Origin: Aphrophora alni
Taxonomy: Eukaryota > Arthropoda > Insecta > Hemiptera > Aphrophoridae
Direction: 5' to 3'
Assembly (NCBI GenBank): GCA_963513935.1
Contig: OY740774.1
Coordinates: 97,843,668-97,907,667, forward strand
DNA: 64,000 nt
Shown here: positions 24,401-36,784 of the stretch, one piece after another
How positions within the stretch are numbered: the first letter of the stretch is position 1
Layout of the letters: every line of letters starts with the position of its first letter
Translations under genes and position numbers: made by a program
Notes under the pieces: model-generated
What the model was told of the DNA's origin: nothing
The model's input: only the letters and a program-made list of their open reading frames with translations
Database searches by the model: none

Positions 24401-24771
24401 GTCACGTCCGTAACAAACCAGTGTCACGTCCGTAACGTTTTTATCAATTTTTTATTACAGGATTTTAAGATTGAACACTAATGTTGGTTAAGATAAGCTG
24501 ACAAAAATTTAATTCATAAATTTCCCAAGAAATTAACAGACTTTTTAACAATTGTAACAGTATGTCAGAAGACAAAAAATGCTTTTCAAGTCACATCCGT
24601 AACTCCAACTTAGTTGAACTATACATCAAAACCAATAATATGATCATTTTCAAATTTAGAGCAAAAATAGTATAAAAAAATACCTACCAGTTTAGCTTTA
24701 ACAATTTACAAAATAAAATTAACTTTTCTTTTTTTCCAAGTTGTAATGCATGTAACTGTCACGTCCGTAAC
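24401..24771 (+). repeat. Four spaced copies of GTCACRTCCGTAAC
   Basis: The 14-mer occurs at 24401, 24423, 24590 (with one A change) and 24758, all in one orientation, separated by unrelated AT-rich sequence. Spacings of 22, 167 and 168 bases suggest a diverged tandem of about 168 bp in which only this core stayed conserved, or a reiterated binding site. No gene lies nearby. Confidence 0.7.
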
Positions 24772-27605
24772 AAAAGAATGGCTGTAACACAAGCGGAACA
24801 AGGATAAGCACTATTTAAATTTATAAATATCTTAATAAAAATTTTTATAACGACGACTCTTTTGTATGAAATTATTTACCATACAATGGGGAGGGGGACT
24901 CAGTGCTACAAAAACTTACCTAAGCGTATTATCGGGATATTTTTAAGGATATACCAACGGTTTTTGAAGATGGATGTGTGAGAAAGATAGTACCAGTTTT
25001 ATTTCTTTACTTACCTCCTTACTATTATTAATAGTTGTAGATCTGAAGTGAGTGTTCTTAATGAGCGAAACAAGCTGACCCACTGCGCCAGACAAGGCCT
25101 TGAACTTGTCGACAGTCTAGAGATAATTAATTAATTACGCCAATTAAGGTCATTGCGATTTCCCGATTTAATTTATTGCGCACAGAGTCACACATATTGT
25201 ACCTGCTGACTGTAATTAACAACTTTCTAAATTTAGATATAGGCCGCCTCCAACAGCTGGAGATGAATTGTGTTGTTTATTGTTTATCATTTGATCGTTT
25301 TCACTTTAAATTGACTGGAGTTCTGTGAGGTAAACTTTTGACAGTGCACAAACTGTATTCTACAAAATTTAAAAAGGACCTTAAACATTTGGTGCTAAAG
25401 ATGTCGTAAATGGACCAGAAACATCGTCATATCACTTATCTAAAACTTGTCCTAAACAATATTACAATGATAACGATGAAATCGGTTTATTATGACCTAG
25501 TGCACCTGTTTTTAAGCTAAGGTCTTACTCTGTAATATTCTTCAGTACAGAATATGAAAAATGTTTATAAAATACAGAAAAACTGATTAGAAACATACAG
25601 AAAATGCAACACTTAGATTATGAATGTTGTTGAATACTTAAATATTAGTATGACACGATCCAGCATGTTTATTTTGTAATTGAATTAACACGTGGTGTTA
25701 AATAGAACAAACCTCGAAAGTTTTGGACATTATCACTCCTTTAAAATATGTAATAAGTTTTTTTTTTCAATTTAGAATCGCATAAGTATAAATGTTTGAA
25801 AAGAAGTCTTCCTGTACACTACAAGAACAAAGTAATTTAATTTTTTAGGTAAATATGCATTGTACCATACGTGTTGAATATTAGCTTCTATTTTCTGAAA
25901 TCGTTAAATAAGTACTTTATTATGTACAATTCATATCTAAGTGATTATGGCATTTGTGTCAACACCATTTTCACTGCACAAAAAACATTATTTATATAAT
26001 AAAATAACAAATATGGAAGTTTGGATTGTACTTGATGTCGTCAATGTAGGCCTGCCTCTGTATTTACATTGCCCAATAAATCGAGAATGAAGTTTGGTGA
26101 CATGCCTCCTGGATATTACGTTGTTTGACTGTACAATAATATACAGTAGGCCTACGTTTCGTTAAAGCAAAATGTAAATAGGTTTAAACGAATTTGTAGG
26201 CGTACGAAAATTATTTACGTGAAGTTCAGGTCAGGTAAGGAATATATATATTGGAGTGATGTCTGTCTAACGTCTGCCATTTGTCCAGTAATCTAAACAG
26301 ACCAAAGGTGTGGACCTATTTAAATCAGACCGTTCATGTTTCCCCATGAATCCAGTCCTTTTCATTTTTTCAATAACTTAAAATTTGGGGGAATCTATAA
26401 TAATTTTAAAAAAACACAAAATTGTGATAGCCTCAAATTCACTTCGAATTTGTATCAAATGTACCCTTACCTTTAAACAATAGTGTAAAATGGTGTTCAT
26501 GGTATTATCGAATGGTATTAAATAAGGTGAGTTATCAAATGGGGGTTTTCGAGGGTATATTTTAAAAAATCCTCAATTTCTTTTTAGTTCATTAATTACT
26601 CTAAGCGTCTTGACGTAAATATAGAATATCAGACACCTATCACAAACGGGAAAATTAGGCTCGGTTTTTTGTTATTGATATGAAAATTAGACAATATTTT
26701 TACAAATTCTAAAATATCATTTTAACTTTGTGGAATTTTGTTTCTTTTGTATATTACTTTTCTACAATACAAATTTACCAAAATATATCTAAATATTTCG
26801 GTGTTAACTAAGTACGTATAAATATTTTTATCTCTTTTTACTAATAATATAAAAATTAATTCACTTCGAAAATACGTTTCAGGTGTTTGTAGGTTATAAA
26901 AATCCTGTTATTTTGTTTTTTTATTGTTATATTTTGACAGAGTTTTTTATCGGTTTAAAATTTAAATGCTGATTATTTATAATACAAGTTAAATTAGAAT
27001 CGTCACTTTAATTTCTTCAAAAACATAATTCATCTTTTTTGGTCCACAACTTTACCATTTTTAAATATTCTAAGTAATAAAAATTCGTACGTAATTCGAT
27101 ATCGAAATGTTACTTGGACATGTCTTGATAAATGATTGTCGTTGAGAGGTGAACGAAACTCAAATAAAAAGTAGTTCCAAAAAAAGAATTTTGTTTTCTT
27201 TTAATTTGAAATTTACTATTTATTTTTGTACTAATAACGAGACCTAGGTGCAATTTTTTTGTTTATGAAGAGTTTGATAAACCTCCAACTTTAAATAACC
27301 AAATCTTAGTTAAGTTTTATTGCAGAACAAACAAAAACAACAAATTAGAAGACATTTTATAAGCCTTAAAAAAATTGTGTACATGTTTTTCTAATATCAA
27401 TAGTTTTTCAGTTTGTATTAAAAACATTCTTTTTATTCCCATGGAAACACCCTGTCCTCGGCTCATCTCTCAGTTCAACATTTTCATAAAATATGTCTTG
27501 AAAACAATAATGATTCGAATTTGCCTCTAACCACAATCACTAGAAACTTTAAAATAAAACACAATTATCCGATTAATTGTTCTTTATTAATTATTTCCAC
27601 TAAAT
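24772..27605. other. No gene recognised
   Basis: Nearly 3 kb of AT-rich sequence with no ORF over 60 codons. Two TAGGCCT palindromes lie near 26048 and 26151. Nothing else stands out. Confidence 0.55.
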
Positions 27606-27651
27606 GCCCTGATGTACATTTCGATAAAACGGTTATCATCATCTGAGGGTC
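27606..27651 (-). ncRNA. Hammerhead-like motif, best overall fold
   Basis: On the minus strand CCCT pairs with AGGG as stem I. The core reads CAGATGA (consensus CUGANGA, with U4 changed to A). Then T, stem II GATAA/TTATC with a CCGTT loop, GAAA, a self-complementary ATGTACAT as minimal stem III, and C at the cleavage position. All three stems can form. The single U4-to-A change sits in the catalytic core, so activity is doubtful. Confidence 0.42.
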
Positions 27652-28316
27652 GTGCTTATAAACTAATTCTAACCTTACATATCTACTAATAATGAAATAA
27701 AATTAAACCTAAAACTATAATAACCTTCAACACATTTTCATTAATTATTACGAATCCCCCTCCCCCCAATATTATGTTTTATCCGTCAATTTTCCTTTAC
27801 TACTACGTGAAGTAGTAAAAAAGTGAAACTATTCCATTCTGTAGTATCCTTCAGTACATTGGAATTCCACTATTAATTGTACCTAAACTTTTCCCTTAGA
27901 AATTGTACCTAGTTTTCGCTTTTAAACTCAAGTTGACAATACAACAAATATTTCCCAGTACAGCCACCATCGCCATACAAAATATATTGAAGAATAGCGA
28001 CTCCATACTTTACTTTGCGAAACGTCATGTTGGCACAGACGCTGTCCACTGCACCTTTCTTTCTGCCGCGATAAATCTCAACGTAACGGAACATTCTATT
28101 CAACAACTACAGAAAGCAGGTTAGACGCTGCAAATGTTTCCGACTCGCAATGTAGTTTCGCCTAATAAAATTTTGTATTTTCAAAAGAATAACTTAAAAT
28201 GAGCGAACCAGGAAAATTCCGTCACCAAATGAAAGAAAAGAAGACTGTTCTGAAAACATTTAATTTGTTCAAGACGATATTCACACCATGTAATGATCGT
28301 GTAGGCTACATGTGAT
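27652..28316. other. No gene recognised
   Basis: Overlapping ORFs on opposite strands at 27903-28124 match nothing I know. Base composition is a little higher in GC than the surroundings. Confidence 0.45.
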
Positions 28317-28365
28317 AACTGAAGATGATGCGTTCGTCGTTGAAACGACGTCTTGATCAAATATC
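28317..28365 (+). ncRNA. Hammerhead-like motif
   Basis: CTGAAGA and GAAA are intact, followed by ACGACGT as a three-pair stem III and C at the cleavage position. Stem II (GATG...CGTT) is weak and stem I is two or three pairs at most. Probably a degenerate copy. Confidence 0.35.
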
Positions 28366-28540
28366 TGTTTATTGTGGATAATGTGATTTCTTTAATTTGG
28401 CAAAAAAAAAAATTCTAATGTACAATAAAACTGCAAATTTCCAGTTTTGCAATCACACATCACGCTGTTGTCATTGAAGGTTGAAGTGTTGTTAAAATTA
28501 TTTCTGGATGGAGTTAATATTTAACCAATTGACCATCGAA

Positions 28541-28615
28541 CATTATTCTGTGGTCTACACAATAACATTATTCTGTGGTCTACACAATAACATTATTCAG
28601 TGGTCTACACAATAA
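28541..28615. repeat. 25-bp unit repeated three times
   Basis: CATTATTCTGTGGTCTACAC plus AATAA, three units, the third with one change (CAGTGG). Confidence 0.95.
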
Positions 28616-29800
28616 CATTTTCAAATTAATCGACATTTTTGAAGCGGATGTGATGTGTATACTGAGGTACTATTAATTTCTTTGTTTGCTTAACGTTTAT
28701 ATTGCCATGAGATTAATGAAGACAAGGGTGTACCGTATCATACGGAAAACATTATCATCAAATACTCGACTGTTCACTACTCGCCTCAGCCGCAGCTAAG
28801 TGAGCCAAGCCGTACTCATATTTGTAAAAGTGTCAACCAATTCACTGCTTATTAATTTATTAATCATTCGAATCGGCATAAAAAAAAATACATTTTCTTG
28901 TATGCACGGTAAAGGAAAACTACTAGTTAAAAACACTATGTCTGTTAACATTCAATAAAATAAACATAAATCCCTCAAATCTAAAGGAAAAACAGTATAT
29001 TTTTGTTTTTGTTTTATAGATAATAAACAAAAAAAACAATTAATTAAGCAAGTAAACTTGATAATCTGCTAAACGTAAATTGTCTACATATTTTTCTTTT
29101 TTAATTTACCTTTTTCTTATTTACGAACTATATGTAAATAAATACTTATTGTAATTTAGCTGTAATATTTATTTACACCATGTTATTATATATCTTGAAA
29201 GTTTTTATTTTTTATTTTTATAATATGCAGCTTCGCAAATAAACCACTTGTAATATCTCAAAAACTGTAGACCAATCCGTACAATATTTTGTATTGTTTT
29301 TTTTATTATAAACAAATCTATTTACGTCATTTTATGGTGCAAATATGATAGAAATGTATGAAAAAGTAACACTGTTATAAAAATGACGATATATCTTGCA
29401 TTAGAGGTATATTGGAAGCAAACCGTAAAATCGAGCGGTGGCTAACGTCAACCCAAATTCGCAAAATAGGCCTTTGAAAAATGATCGGTTCCATAAATTG
29501 GAGGCCCTTAAAATATTTATTCTTGATACGAGTTTTAATTGGTTTTCTTATTCTGAAATTATTAAGATTTCATCACTATAGAATCGTTAACTGAGGAAAT
29601 ACGGGTAGTCATAATACTTGCGCTGTCAAGATTAAAATCGGGTTAAAATTTTGTTTTGAGTCCTCCGAAGTCTAAAAATATTTTTCACTCGAAATCTGAT
29701 AAATTCTCAAACATTTAATTGTTCCCAAGGATCATATTTAATCCATATTTTTTCTAATTGTCATATATGTGTTAAAACCCACAGAATGATTACGAAATCT
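28616..29800. other. No gene recognised
   Basis: AT-rich; nothing supported. Confidence 0.5.
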
Positions 29801-30440
29801 CTGGATCCAAGAAGCCTAGAGCTATGAATTTTTGAAGTGAATACTTCTTTACGCCCGGTAGGTAATTTTTTTTTTCTTTTTGCTGTTAAATCGATGTGGT
29901 GAAAGGAAAAATCGTCACGAAAATAACAGTACACGTACAACAACGGTTATGCTGCGTATTTAAATAATCTACTATTTTTTGTTTTACGACGTTTTCAGAC
30001 GAACGTAAATCTACGAAAAGTATTGCACTAACTTTCTCTGACTCCCATACATAGTCAAACTAATAATCAATGCAAAAATATTGCACAAACTTTCTCACAT
30101 ACCGATACGTAATAAAACTAAAAATCTACGAAAAATATTGCACCAACTTTCTCAGCATAAACATAAAAAACTATAAATTTTAAAATTTGAAATGAAACTT
30201 CTATTAGCGTGCTTTAGCGTATTATTAATATTTAAAATTTATAGTTAAAATATTCACTTCTGTCTACCGTCCCGCGACGTTAACATTTTTTTTAAACATA
30301 GTTTGGGGTAGGTCTGTAAACGCGTAGTAAGAAAGGGTTTTGAAAATGTTCCACTCCAAGGGTGTTTTTACCTGTAAAACATATCTTTGGATCCAAGATG
30401 CGTAGAGCTATGAATTTTTTTTACATAGTTTGGGGTTGTA
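29801..30440. repeat. Interleaved diverged repeats
   Basis: GGATCCAAGAAGCCTAGAGC and ATGAATTTTT near 29810 recur as GGATCCAAGATGCGTAGAGC plus ATGAATTTTT near 30390. An ACATAGTTTGGGGT phrase occurs at about 30297 and 30423. Between them TATTGCACTAACTTTCTC-like phrases occur three times (about 30022, 30079, 30138). The region seems to be built from local duplications of one dispersed repeat. Confidence 0.6.
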
Positions 30441-32189
30441 AAGTAACAGATAACACAGATAAGAAGAAATAGAAAGCTACAATAACCTACGAAAAGAACC
30501 TATTATTTTTTAAATTCCTAAGTAAATTTAACAACCAACCCTATATATATGAAAAAATTATCAAGTCGGTAGTCGCCGTCGGGATATTTTCTTCATTGCA
30601 GTTGGCAACACTGCCTATCATCTGACAAACTTTTTTTAAGTAACTATGTCTTCTGTTGACAACAAAGTTAAAACATGTCTGACTTTTTTGTGTTGTGTTT
30701 TATTCGGTATGAGGACGTCAAAATAGACGTAGAATTAAACATGAACTGTATATATATTTTTTTTTTGAATTTTAATATGTTTCGTACATTGTTGGAAAAT
30801 ACGATTAGTCGCGAAACAGCTGTAACACCATCTTAACCAAAGACAAGGATACATTTGACTCTAAGAAACTATATTTATATTTTTATTAATAGTAGTTAAT
30901 GCAACAGTCGTTTAGTGATAGCCAGTAAAACTTGAATTTCAAGTAACTAAGTAACTTCACTCGTGCTTAAACATCAAACGAGTGCCTTAATGGATACATA
31001 CAATAATTCAGTACACTACTTCAGATAGGGAAATATATAGAGTATTCCAAAATAAGAAATCATTTTTATCAAAGGGGCATAATTAAAAATCCACCTAATT
31101 ATAGATATAATAAAGCTCAAATAAATTAATAATTAATTCCTACGACATTTATTTTATTATACACATAAAAAATATACAAGAAAAACTACTGAGACATATC
31201 AGTTTTTGGCCCCATATACAAGTTTTGAATAGTACAATTACGTTAGGTATTAATGAAGATCACGTGACTTAACTTCAGAACTAACTATAGTTGTAAAAAC
31301 CATAACTATTGGTTATTATCGGACGATTTTGATCTGTGTTTGGTTGAAAATTTTTATCGTAATGAAAAATCTGTACGGTAATAGAAAATTCGAACGTTAC
31401 AATTCGAATAATGACTTCCAAATAATCGTTTTACAGTATAGTCGAAGATAAAAACGTTAATTTTTTTAATTTCTTTAAACAAATTTGTGCTGTTATCTTG
31501 TATTTCCTTGTGAATCTCAGATTTCTCACAGTCAGCTGACTAGGAACGTCTTAATAAAGAAAACACCTAGCAACGGTATTCCAACAGATGTTGAACAGCT
31601 GTTTTGCCATGTCTTGACATTAAACAGTCGTAAAGTAATACATAACCCTTGGTATAATTCAATTAGCTAAGGGATACAGTTAGTTTTATATGGCTCTAAC
31701 TGTAGATTTTGTACAATTCAATGGCGTTCCGATTAGTTTAACATATGTTGTAAATTTTACTGGTGGCATATTTACCCGCGTAATTGATAGGTCACTACGG
31801 CGTGATACCGTGGTGAAATTCTTCAGTGAATGAGGTATGATAGCGAGGTGAAATTCTTCAGTGAATGAGGTATAGTTCCCCCCGAAAGGTAGAGAGATGA
31901 ATTGATGGTTAAGTTTAATTTTAATTGTATTATGAAAACTTTGTAAAATCACAAGAATTAACTTTTATTTATTACTACTTTCTCAAATAAATGCAGTGTA
32001 GTATAACTTGATATTAGACATACAAAATAATAAAAGACTATTTCAGGCTTACGTTTTGTAATTTACTTTTTTACTTTTTCATAGATACGTAGTATAGAAG
32101 GAGTTATGTAATTGGTCAACAAATCGATGTCGAGGTTTTAGAGCCCTATTAATCCAAAAAAGGGTTATTGAAATAATGTTTATGTGTCG
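30441..32189. other. No gene recognised; small 35-bp duplication
   Basis: A 35-bp tandem pair (GGTGAAATTCTTCAGTGAAT then GAGGTAT) starts at 31812 and 31847. The 88-codon minus ORF over it has no recognisable domain. Confidence 0.5.
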
Positions 32190-32600
32190 TCCGTCTAGTG
32201 TCTGCCGTATATATAGTGTTCTATAGCCCAAATTTGTTGACCCATTTTAATAAAACTTGGTATGTGGATATATTATGGCCATATCACGGGAGATTTTTCA
32301 TTTTTTCGTAAACTGGAAATGTAGGAGTAACTGCCATAAGAACAAAACACAAAATTACTAATTTCTCAAATCAGATATGATTATTTTGATCAAAATTCGA
32401 TCAAATTCCTCCAATGATCCAAACAAAACTTATTGGTCTCCATTTCTCACAAAAATCAGCCTTTAGGCTGTTCTAAAGACGACAATTCTCAAAATCGGCT
32501 AGCCTGATTTCGTTGAAATTTTACTGAAATGTTAAAGTTTAGTGACATTAAACGAATTTTTTTCTTGTTCTTCCCAATCTCAGACAACCCACTCAACAGA
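32190..32600 (+). repeat. Dispersed family B copy, long form
   Basis: Begins near an AAAACTTGGTATGTGGATAT phrase. Then come block 1 (ATTATTTTGATCAAAATTCG), a linker with GGTCTCCATTTCTCACAAAA, and block 2 (CTCAAAATCGGCTAGCC, TTTCGTTGAAATTTTACTGA). This is the fullest copy and shows the family is at least 350 bp. Confidence 0.65.
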
Positions 32601-32696
32601 ATCTGAGAAAAAAATATTAGAATATAGCATGTAAATCATAAAGATGATACTAATATTATTATTCTTTTTTTTGTATTACTACTTCCTGAATTGTTA

Positions 32697-33040
32697 AATT
32701 ATTAATATTTGTATTATATACTAATCTTCAAACAATCACTTATTTTCAGATACGTCTGAGTGCAGTTTCGACATCACACTGTCATTGTTGAATATTTAAA
32801 CAAATCACTCGCTAATAAATTAACGACCCAGAAATGGTGATTATTTTTAAATTATGTAAATTTTTTTACAAATGAAATGTTATGTGGTTTTGTTTACATG
32901 CAGTGTGATTTAATTGTGTAACGTAAAAAAACTTCTTGTCTTCAACAATGACAGTGTGATGTCGAACTGCAGTCAGACGTATTTGAAAATAAGTGATTGT
33001 TTAAAAGTTAGTAAATAATACAAATATTAATATTATTATT
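32697..33040. mobile_element. Foldback/MITE-like element with ~95-bp arms
   Basis: The left arm (ATTAATATTTGTATTAT... CAATCACTTATTTTCAGATA... CATCACACTGTCATTGTTGA) is nearly the reverse complement of the right arm (TCAACAATGACAGTGTGATG ... TATTTGAAAATAAGTGATTG ... ACAAATATTAATA). About 150 bases of AT-rich loop, no ORF. Arms differ at roughly one base in ten. Target duplication not identified. Confidence 0.85.
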
Positions 33041-33221
33041 TTGTTTTAAAGTATGTGTGCTGTGATTCTTTAAATGTAGATTTAAGAAAACTAATGAAAT
33101 TTTAAAATTAATTGTTTTAATTAAATCTGTATATAAACTATAAAGCTACGTACGATATGAAAGTAACTGAACTATTTGAAACCAGTCGAAGACATGTCCT
33201 TATAATGACTTCCAGTTACCT

Positions 33222-33460
33222 TCAGGGGCTCACAGAGTGAGTACAGGTGTGGCATGCCCGAGGAATCCTAGGTGAATCTACAGCTTTCTTCATGTAGTCT
33301 TGGTATAGATCCCTCTCTTTCATCTTTCCTATCAGGTCTCATGTTCTTTTTCGAGCCCAACGCTAATAGAGTATTAGAGGGCTAGGTGTCTCTATTTAAT
33401 GATCTTTTTTTAGAGACGATGATAAACAAGAGGGTTTTCGCCTTTAAATAACAAGTAAAA
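33222..33460 (+). repeat. Dispersed family A copy
   Basis: One of the fullest copies: TTCAGGGGCTCACAGAG, then CTTCATGTAGTCTTGG, CCCTCTCTTTCATCTTTCCT, TAGAGTATTAGAGGGCTAG and a GGTTTTCGCCTTTAAATAAC end. Confidence 0.8.
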
Positions 33461-34523
33461 ATCCACTTCCTTGAAGGCTTTTACCTGATAAAGGACGCGA
33501 ATACTTATATTAGAGGAGCGCTAACACTTCACCAACACACCTTCACTCTAAATACTAAGTTAGTAGGCCTGAACCTGTAAGGACAGCTATATTACCTGTA
33601 GTAAACTCAGCTTCATAAATTCTGTGATCTACATACTCCAGGCGATATATTACAAGCAATGTAGAGAGCCGAGGATGGTAATGGTGCAATTAGCTTTGAA
33701 TAAATACAATTTATTGGGTTGTGCGATGAAGCAGAACTAGTCGCTGATCTCTTCTGCTATACTTGCTAATGGTTCGTTGAAAGGTTTATTTATGGTTCTA
33801 ACATGGTGATTATGTCTCCGCTACGGTTCCATTTAGAGTTAATTATAGACTCACGACGGTCGGACTTTTGTCACGACATTTTCCTGGTAAAAATTTATTG
33901 CATTTACGTTTAGTGGTGTTTGTACTATCCGGCGATCATGAAATTCCAAGAAAACGGTTGCGGATTCTAAGGAAGCTTAAAATTAAATGGTTGTTGTTTC
34001 TGACAATTTTAAAATCAAAACAAAAATTAACGGCGTAAAAACTTTGTATAAACTTTCTCATTTATCCATCACCCAAAACAACCTATTCGTCACCGAAAAT
34101 ATCAGTTCGGTAAAACTCATTTAAAAAGTAAAAATCATGGAAATGAAAAAAAATATATATATATATATATATAGGTTTAAATCGTATTTAATTTTTAAAG
34201 AAAAGCTTTTAATGGCGTTCATTTTTGTTTTCTTTTAATTATTCCAGAATCATAATAACCTTTATTTGTGGTATTGAACACAGTTCTAGGTCATAATCTT
34301 AAATATCGCTGTAAGATAACAATTCTTATCACAAAAGGTTCCTTTCAGGATAACCGAATACAATTTCAACTTTATCCCTACAAAGTGCCTTTCTTTCCGT
34401 TCCTCTGATACAACAAAATGTCAGTAGCTGCCTTAATTCATCTTTCTGTAATACATATTCACTTCTTAATTTCGACAGTTCTTTAATTCGAAATGATTTT
34501 CACAAACATTTTGCAAAATATTT

Positions 34524-34528
<5 letters not shown>
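33461..34528. other. No gene recognised
   Basis: AT-rich, with a short (TA)n at 34153-34173. Nothing coding. Confidence 0.5.

Positions 34529-34560
<32 letters not shown>
34529..34560. repeat. (TA)n microsatellite
   Basis: Sixteen uninterrupted dinucleotides at the edge of a purine-rich tract. Confidence 0.97.
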
Positions 34561-34562
<2 letters not shown>

Positions 34563-35030
34563 TCTAGAGAGAGGACAATGTAGAGAAAGTCGATGTTGGG
34601 GAGAAGGAGAGAAAAGAGTAAATGAAATAAAATGGAGAGAAAGGCGAGGGTGAGAAGAACGAGAGGAATGATAATAAACTAAAAAACGAGGATGGGGACA
34701 AGGAGAAGAGAGAAGGGCATTTGAGAGAGAGAAAACGAAGAGAAAGATGACGATGTGCAGTGAAAAAAAAATGTGTTGTGATGGGAAATGGAAAAGGAAC
34801 CCATGAGAAGAGAAAAATGAGCAAAACCAGAGTTCGAATAGGAAAACAAACATTATTCAATGAAGAAGAAAGGATGATTAAGACCAAAGAGAGAACGAAA
34901 GGAAATTAGAACGAGAGAAAGATAGAGACAGATAGACAATGAGAGAGAAGGAATATGATTATTTCCCTAATATGAAAATTAGGGAAAATTTAGATAAAGG
35001 AATAGGACGTTAGAGAAAGAGAAAGAGATT
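34561..35030. repeat. Imperfect polypurine tract (GA-rich)
   Basis: Strongly strand-asymmetric G+A sequence with interrupted GAGA and GAAA runs. The two 107-108-codon minus ORFs (F, S, L, H rich) are its complement read as protein. Confidence 0.9.
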
Positions 35031-35098
35031 TAATTTGATTTGAGCCTTTATTCTGGGCGAAGTTAGGACCATCAGGTCCTCTCTTCCACTTAACCCAA

Positions 35099-35261
<163 letters not shown>

Positions 35262-35409
35262 GAGAGATAGAATTATCACCAAAATTTGAATGAAATTTGT
35301 AAACCTTACTTTGAGTAATTTTGTCTTTCATATTAACCCTAAGGTAGTACATGAAGCGGTATTTCTGAAGAAATGGCAACTAATACATTTTGGTTTGGGT
35401 CCTTAGAGC

Positions 35410-35431
35410 TAACCTAACCTAACCTAACCTT
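35410..35431. repeat. Interstitial (CCTAA)n
   Basis: Four pentamers, followed by a family B-like phrase (TGATCAAAATCG). Confidence 0.9.
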
Positions 35432-35572
35432 AGAGGTTTGATCAAAATCGTAAAAACCGATTTTTGATAAAATCTTAATTTTGCCTTCTTCTTATGGCAG
35501 CTACTAATAAATTTTGTGTTATCAAAAATCATTTTATAAAGTACAATGTGTTGCCTTGGACTGTTCAATATA

Positions 35573-35654
35573 TAATATAGTTAATTACCTTAGAGGTTGT
35601 AGCCATAACTATAATACGGACTGTGGACAACCTCTAAGGTAATTAACTATATTA
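35573..35654. repeat. Perfect 28-bp inverted repeat, 26-bp loop
   Basis: The left arm TAATATAGTTAATTACCTTA plus GAGGTTGT is matched without error by the right arm. The loop contains ATAATACGGAC. No T tract follows, so it does not look like a transcription terminator. Perfect arms suggest recent origin. Confidence 0.95.
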
Positions 35655-36784
35655 AAAAATCATTTAATAAATATGTTTCTACTTTAAAAATAGATGTTTA
35701 CAAAACGAGTTGGCAAATTATTCCTGAATTTAAAAATAAAAAAAAAAGAAATGTATATTATTCAAAAATACTATTTTCAATTGGTTTCACATAAATGAAA
35801 TAAATAATTACCATTTTGTAATTAAACATTGTTGTTGGAGAGTAACCCAATTCAAATAAAGAACGTTATACACCGATTAAAAAAAACAAAGTTATTCGGA
35901 ACACTACCTGGAGTGACGTTTAACTTGAATGACAATTACTCACAGTAACAGTTTCTCGGGGTGGTATGTTCACTTAACCCTCCCCCATTCTGCCTGTTTT
36001 CATTCCATCGTATTTTGCCACTTAAAATAAAAGTTACTTCAATCGATATTATATAAAATACTATACCGTCTGTAAAAATAGTTCCAAAAGGTTGTATATT
36101 TGGTTGCAAATTCACCATTAACAAGTTACGTTGGTCAAATCAAGATTTATATTCAAATTGACTGTGTAATTTACTCTAACTCCCTCCTCCTGTGCAACTG
36201 TCACTATCTGAAACTAATCCAATTTGAGATACCAAGCGACATTTAAATTAAACTGTCGCTGCCCAGGGGTGACAAATAAACTCTACCTGCTGTGTATATA
36301 ACAAACGTTATCTAGACGTTGTAAACCGCAATGAATGGGTTTTTATTTAAGGATTATTAGAAACCATCTTACTTTTGAAACGGAAGGTAATCAATCTAAT
36401 TGGTTTGTTTTTAGTATTTCTTGTAGATAATTAAATCGATTTGGAATATAAGAAAAAATAAATCAGGATTTAAATGAAAACTGTACAATTGAAGGAATGT
36501 TGGCAATTATAAGATCGACAAACTAACTAAATGAAATAAAACAACGAACGAAGTGTTGGTCAAATTTATCTAGTGATTGTAGTCAGTTAATTTGATTTAC
36601 CATCACTACTTAATACTAACAGTGGGATCAAATCAATCTGACTTCTTCTGTGTAGGCTACATCAAGATTATATCTTTATGGTAACAGCGTCAATATCGAA
36701 AACATAACATGATTCTCTTTGTCGCAAAATCTTTGCCAAGACACAGGTGTTAGGTTAAAACATAAAGCAATTTCTAAATCAGGA
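35655..36784. other. No gene recognised
   Basis: AT-rich; one 62-codon minus ORF (35936-36124) without recognisable features. Confidence 0.5.

Noticed and set aside
31801..31880. GGTGAAATTCTT resembling a conserved 18S rRNA segment
   Set aside because: Only about 12 bases match and the flanks do not continue as 18S; it is a 35-bp tandem pair.
35573..35654. Hairpin as a transcription terminator
   Set aside because: No gene ends here, no T tract follows, and such terminators do not apply to a eukaryotic genome.
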